Shown here: piece after piece, positions 6,208-6,512 of the stretch
How positions within the stretch are numbered: position 1 is the stretch's first letter
Layout: the number at the start of each line of letters is the position of its first letter
Assembly: GCA_002726925.1 (NCBI GenBank)
Contig: PBTJ01000115.1
Coordinates: forward strand, 10,583-17,094
Direction of reading: 5' to 3'
DNA length: 6,512 bases
DNA from: Gammaproteobacteria bacterium
Lineage (GTDB): Bacteria; Pseudomonadota; Gammaproteobacteria; Pseudomonadales; Azotimanducaceae
Program-made: the position numbers and the translations under genes
The notes under the pieces: model-generated
What the model saw: only the letters and a program-made list of their open reading frames with translations
Databases searched by the model: none
Told to the model about the DNA's origin: nothing

Positions 6208-6512
6208 CTAGAGTTTGGACGGTAGCCAAGTGGCGAGGCTTGGCCATATGAGCAAGGCGACCAGCAGTAACAGCTGCAAGCCGATAAAAGGCATCACCCC
6301 TCGATAAATTTCTGTGGTCTTTACATGCTCTGGTGCGACCCCGCGCAGATAAAACAGCGCGAAGCCAAATGGCGGCGTCAAAAACGAGGTCTGTAAATTC
6401 AAGGCGATTAAAATGCCCAGCCAGATCGGGTCGACTCCCATGGCCATCAGCACGGGGCCGACAATGGGTACCACCACAAAAGTGATCTCGATAAAGTCGA
6501 GAATAAAGCCCA
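6208..6512 (-). CDS. TRAP transporter large permease subunit (DctM family), C-terminal fragment cut by the window
   Basis: DctM is the large multi-spanning inner-membrane subunit that carries out sodium-coupled transport in TRAP systems. Only the last 100 residues are here; the reading frame stays open to base 6512, so the gene is truncated by the window and not broken. Reading from the edge: GFILDFIEITFVVVPIVGP, a hydrophobic segment; MGVDPIWLGILIALNLQ, a second; then the family signature TSFLTPPFGFALFYLRGVAP. A last hydrophobic helix (FIGLQLLLLVALLIWP) precedes the C-terminus WLPSKL. The GTG at 6477 is internal and not the start. The gene converges on the crotonase gene with 21 bases between stop codons. 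It is plausibly the partner of the TRAP lipoprotein at 4197, with a dctQ expected beyond the right edge. Confidence 0.93.
   Translation of the reverse strand, partial: GFILDFIEITFVVVPIVGPVLMAMGVDPIWLGILIALNLQTSFLTPPFGFALFYLRGVAPEHVKTTEIYRGVMPFIGLQLLLLVALLIWPSLATWLPSKL

Noticed and set aside
6187..6225. Possible bidirectional terminator between convergent genes
   Set aside because: CTGCCG (6192) can pair with CGGTAG (6220) and CTAAACT (6187) with AGTTTGG (6212), but both stems are short or have wobble pairs, loops are long, and there is no T tract on either strand.

Overview
The window looks like a chromosomal segment of a Gram-negative bacterium, most likely a gammaproteobacterium. The main reason is a helicase that follows Escherichia coli UvrD almost collinearly from the first residue to the C-terminal Tudor-like domain. 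A substrate-binding lipoprotein of a TRAP transporter, a CRP-type operator and a crotonase-family enzyme suggest a heterotrophic, possibly marine lineage. The lineage is inference; no rRNA or other marker is present. I see no tRNA, rRNA, CRISPR array, insertion sequence or phage gene.

Layout. Bases 26-1021 (+) encode an unrecognised membrane protein with a long acidic N-terminal region, one transmembrane helix and a C-terminal coiled coil. The 203-base gap 1022-1224 holds a perfect TGTGA-N6-TCACA palindrome (CRP/Vfr type). The palindrome lies inside a larger 32-base dyad that starts just after the stop codon, and candidate promoter elements follow it. Bases 1225-1896 (+) encode a second unrecognised protein, with one N-terminal membrane anchor and a GTG start that overlaps an ATG-TGA start-stop pair. 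Bases 1989-4178 (+) are uvrD, complete, with a TTG start. A TRAP solute-binding lipoprotein follows after 18 bases (4197-5345, +), then after 13 bases a crotonase-superfamily protein (5359-6186, +). Converging on it from the right edge is the C-terminal end of a TRAP large permease subunit (6208-6512, minus strand, cut by the window).

How the genes fit together. UvrD is a housekeeping repair helicase. Its short spacing to the TRAP gene suggests transcription read-through rather than shared function. The binding lipoprotein and the convergent permease are probably parts of one uptake system for a small organic acid. The binding protein keeps residues matching the 2-oxoacid and sodium ligands I recall from Rhodobacter TakP. 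The crotonase between them would act on a CoA thioester, but it lacks both catalytic glutamates of classical enoyl-CoA hydratase, so its reaction is open.

No clearly new multi-gene system is visible. The points most worth a second look are the operator embedded in a hairpin, the atypical crotonase active site, the split and convergent TRAP locus, and the two uncharacterised membrane proteins upstream of uvrD.
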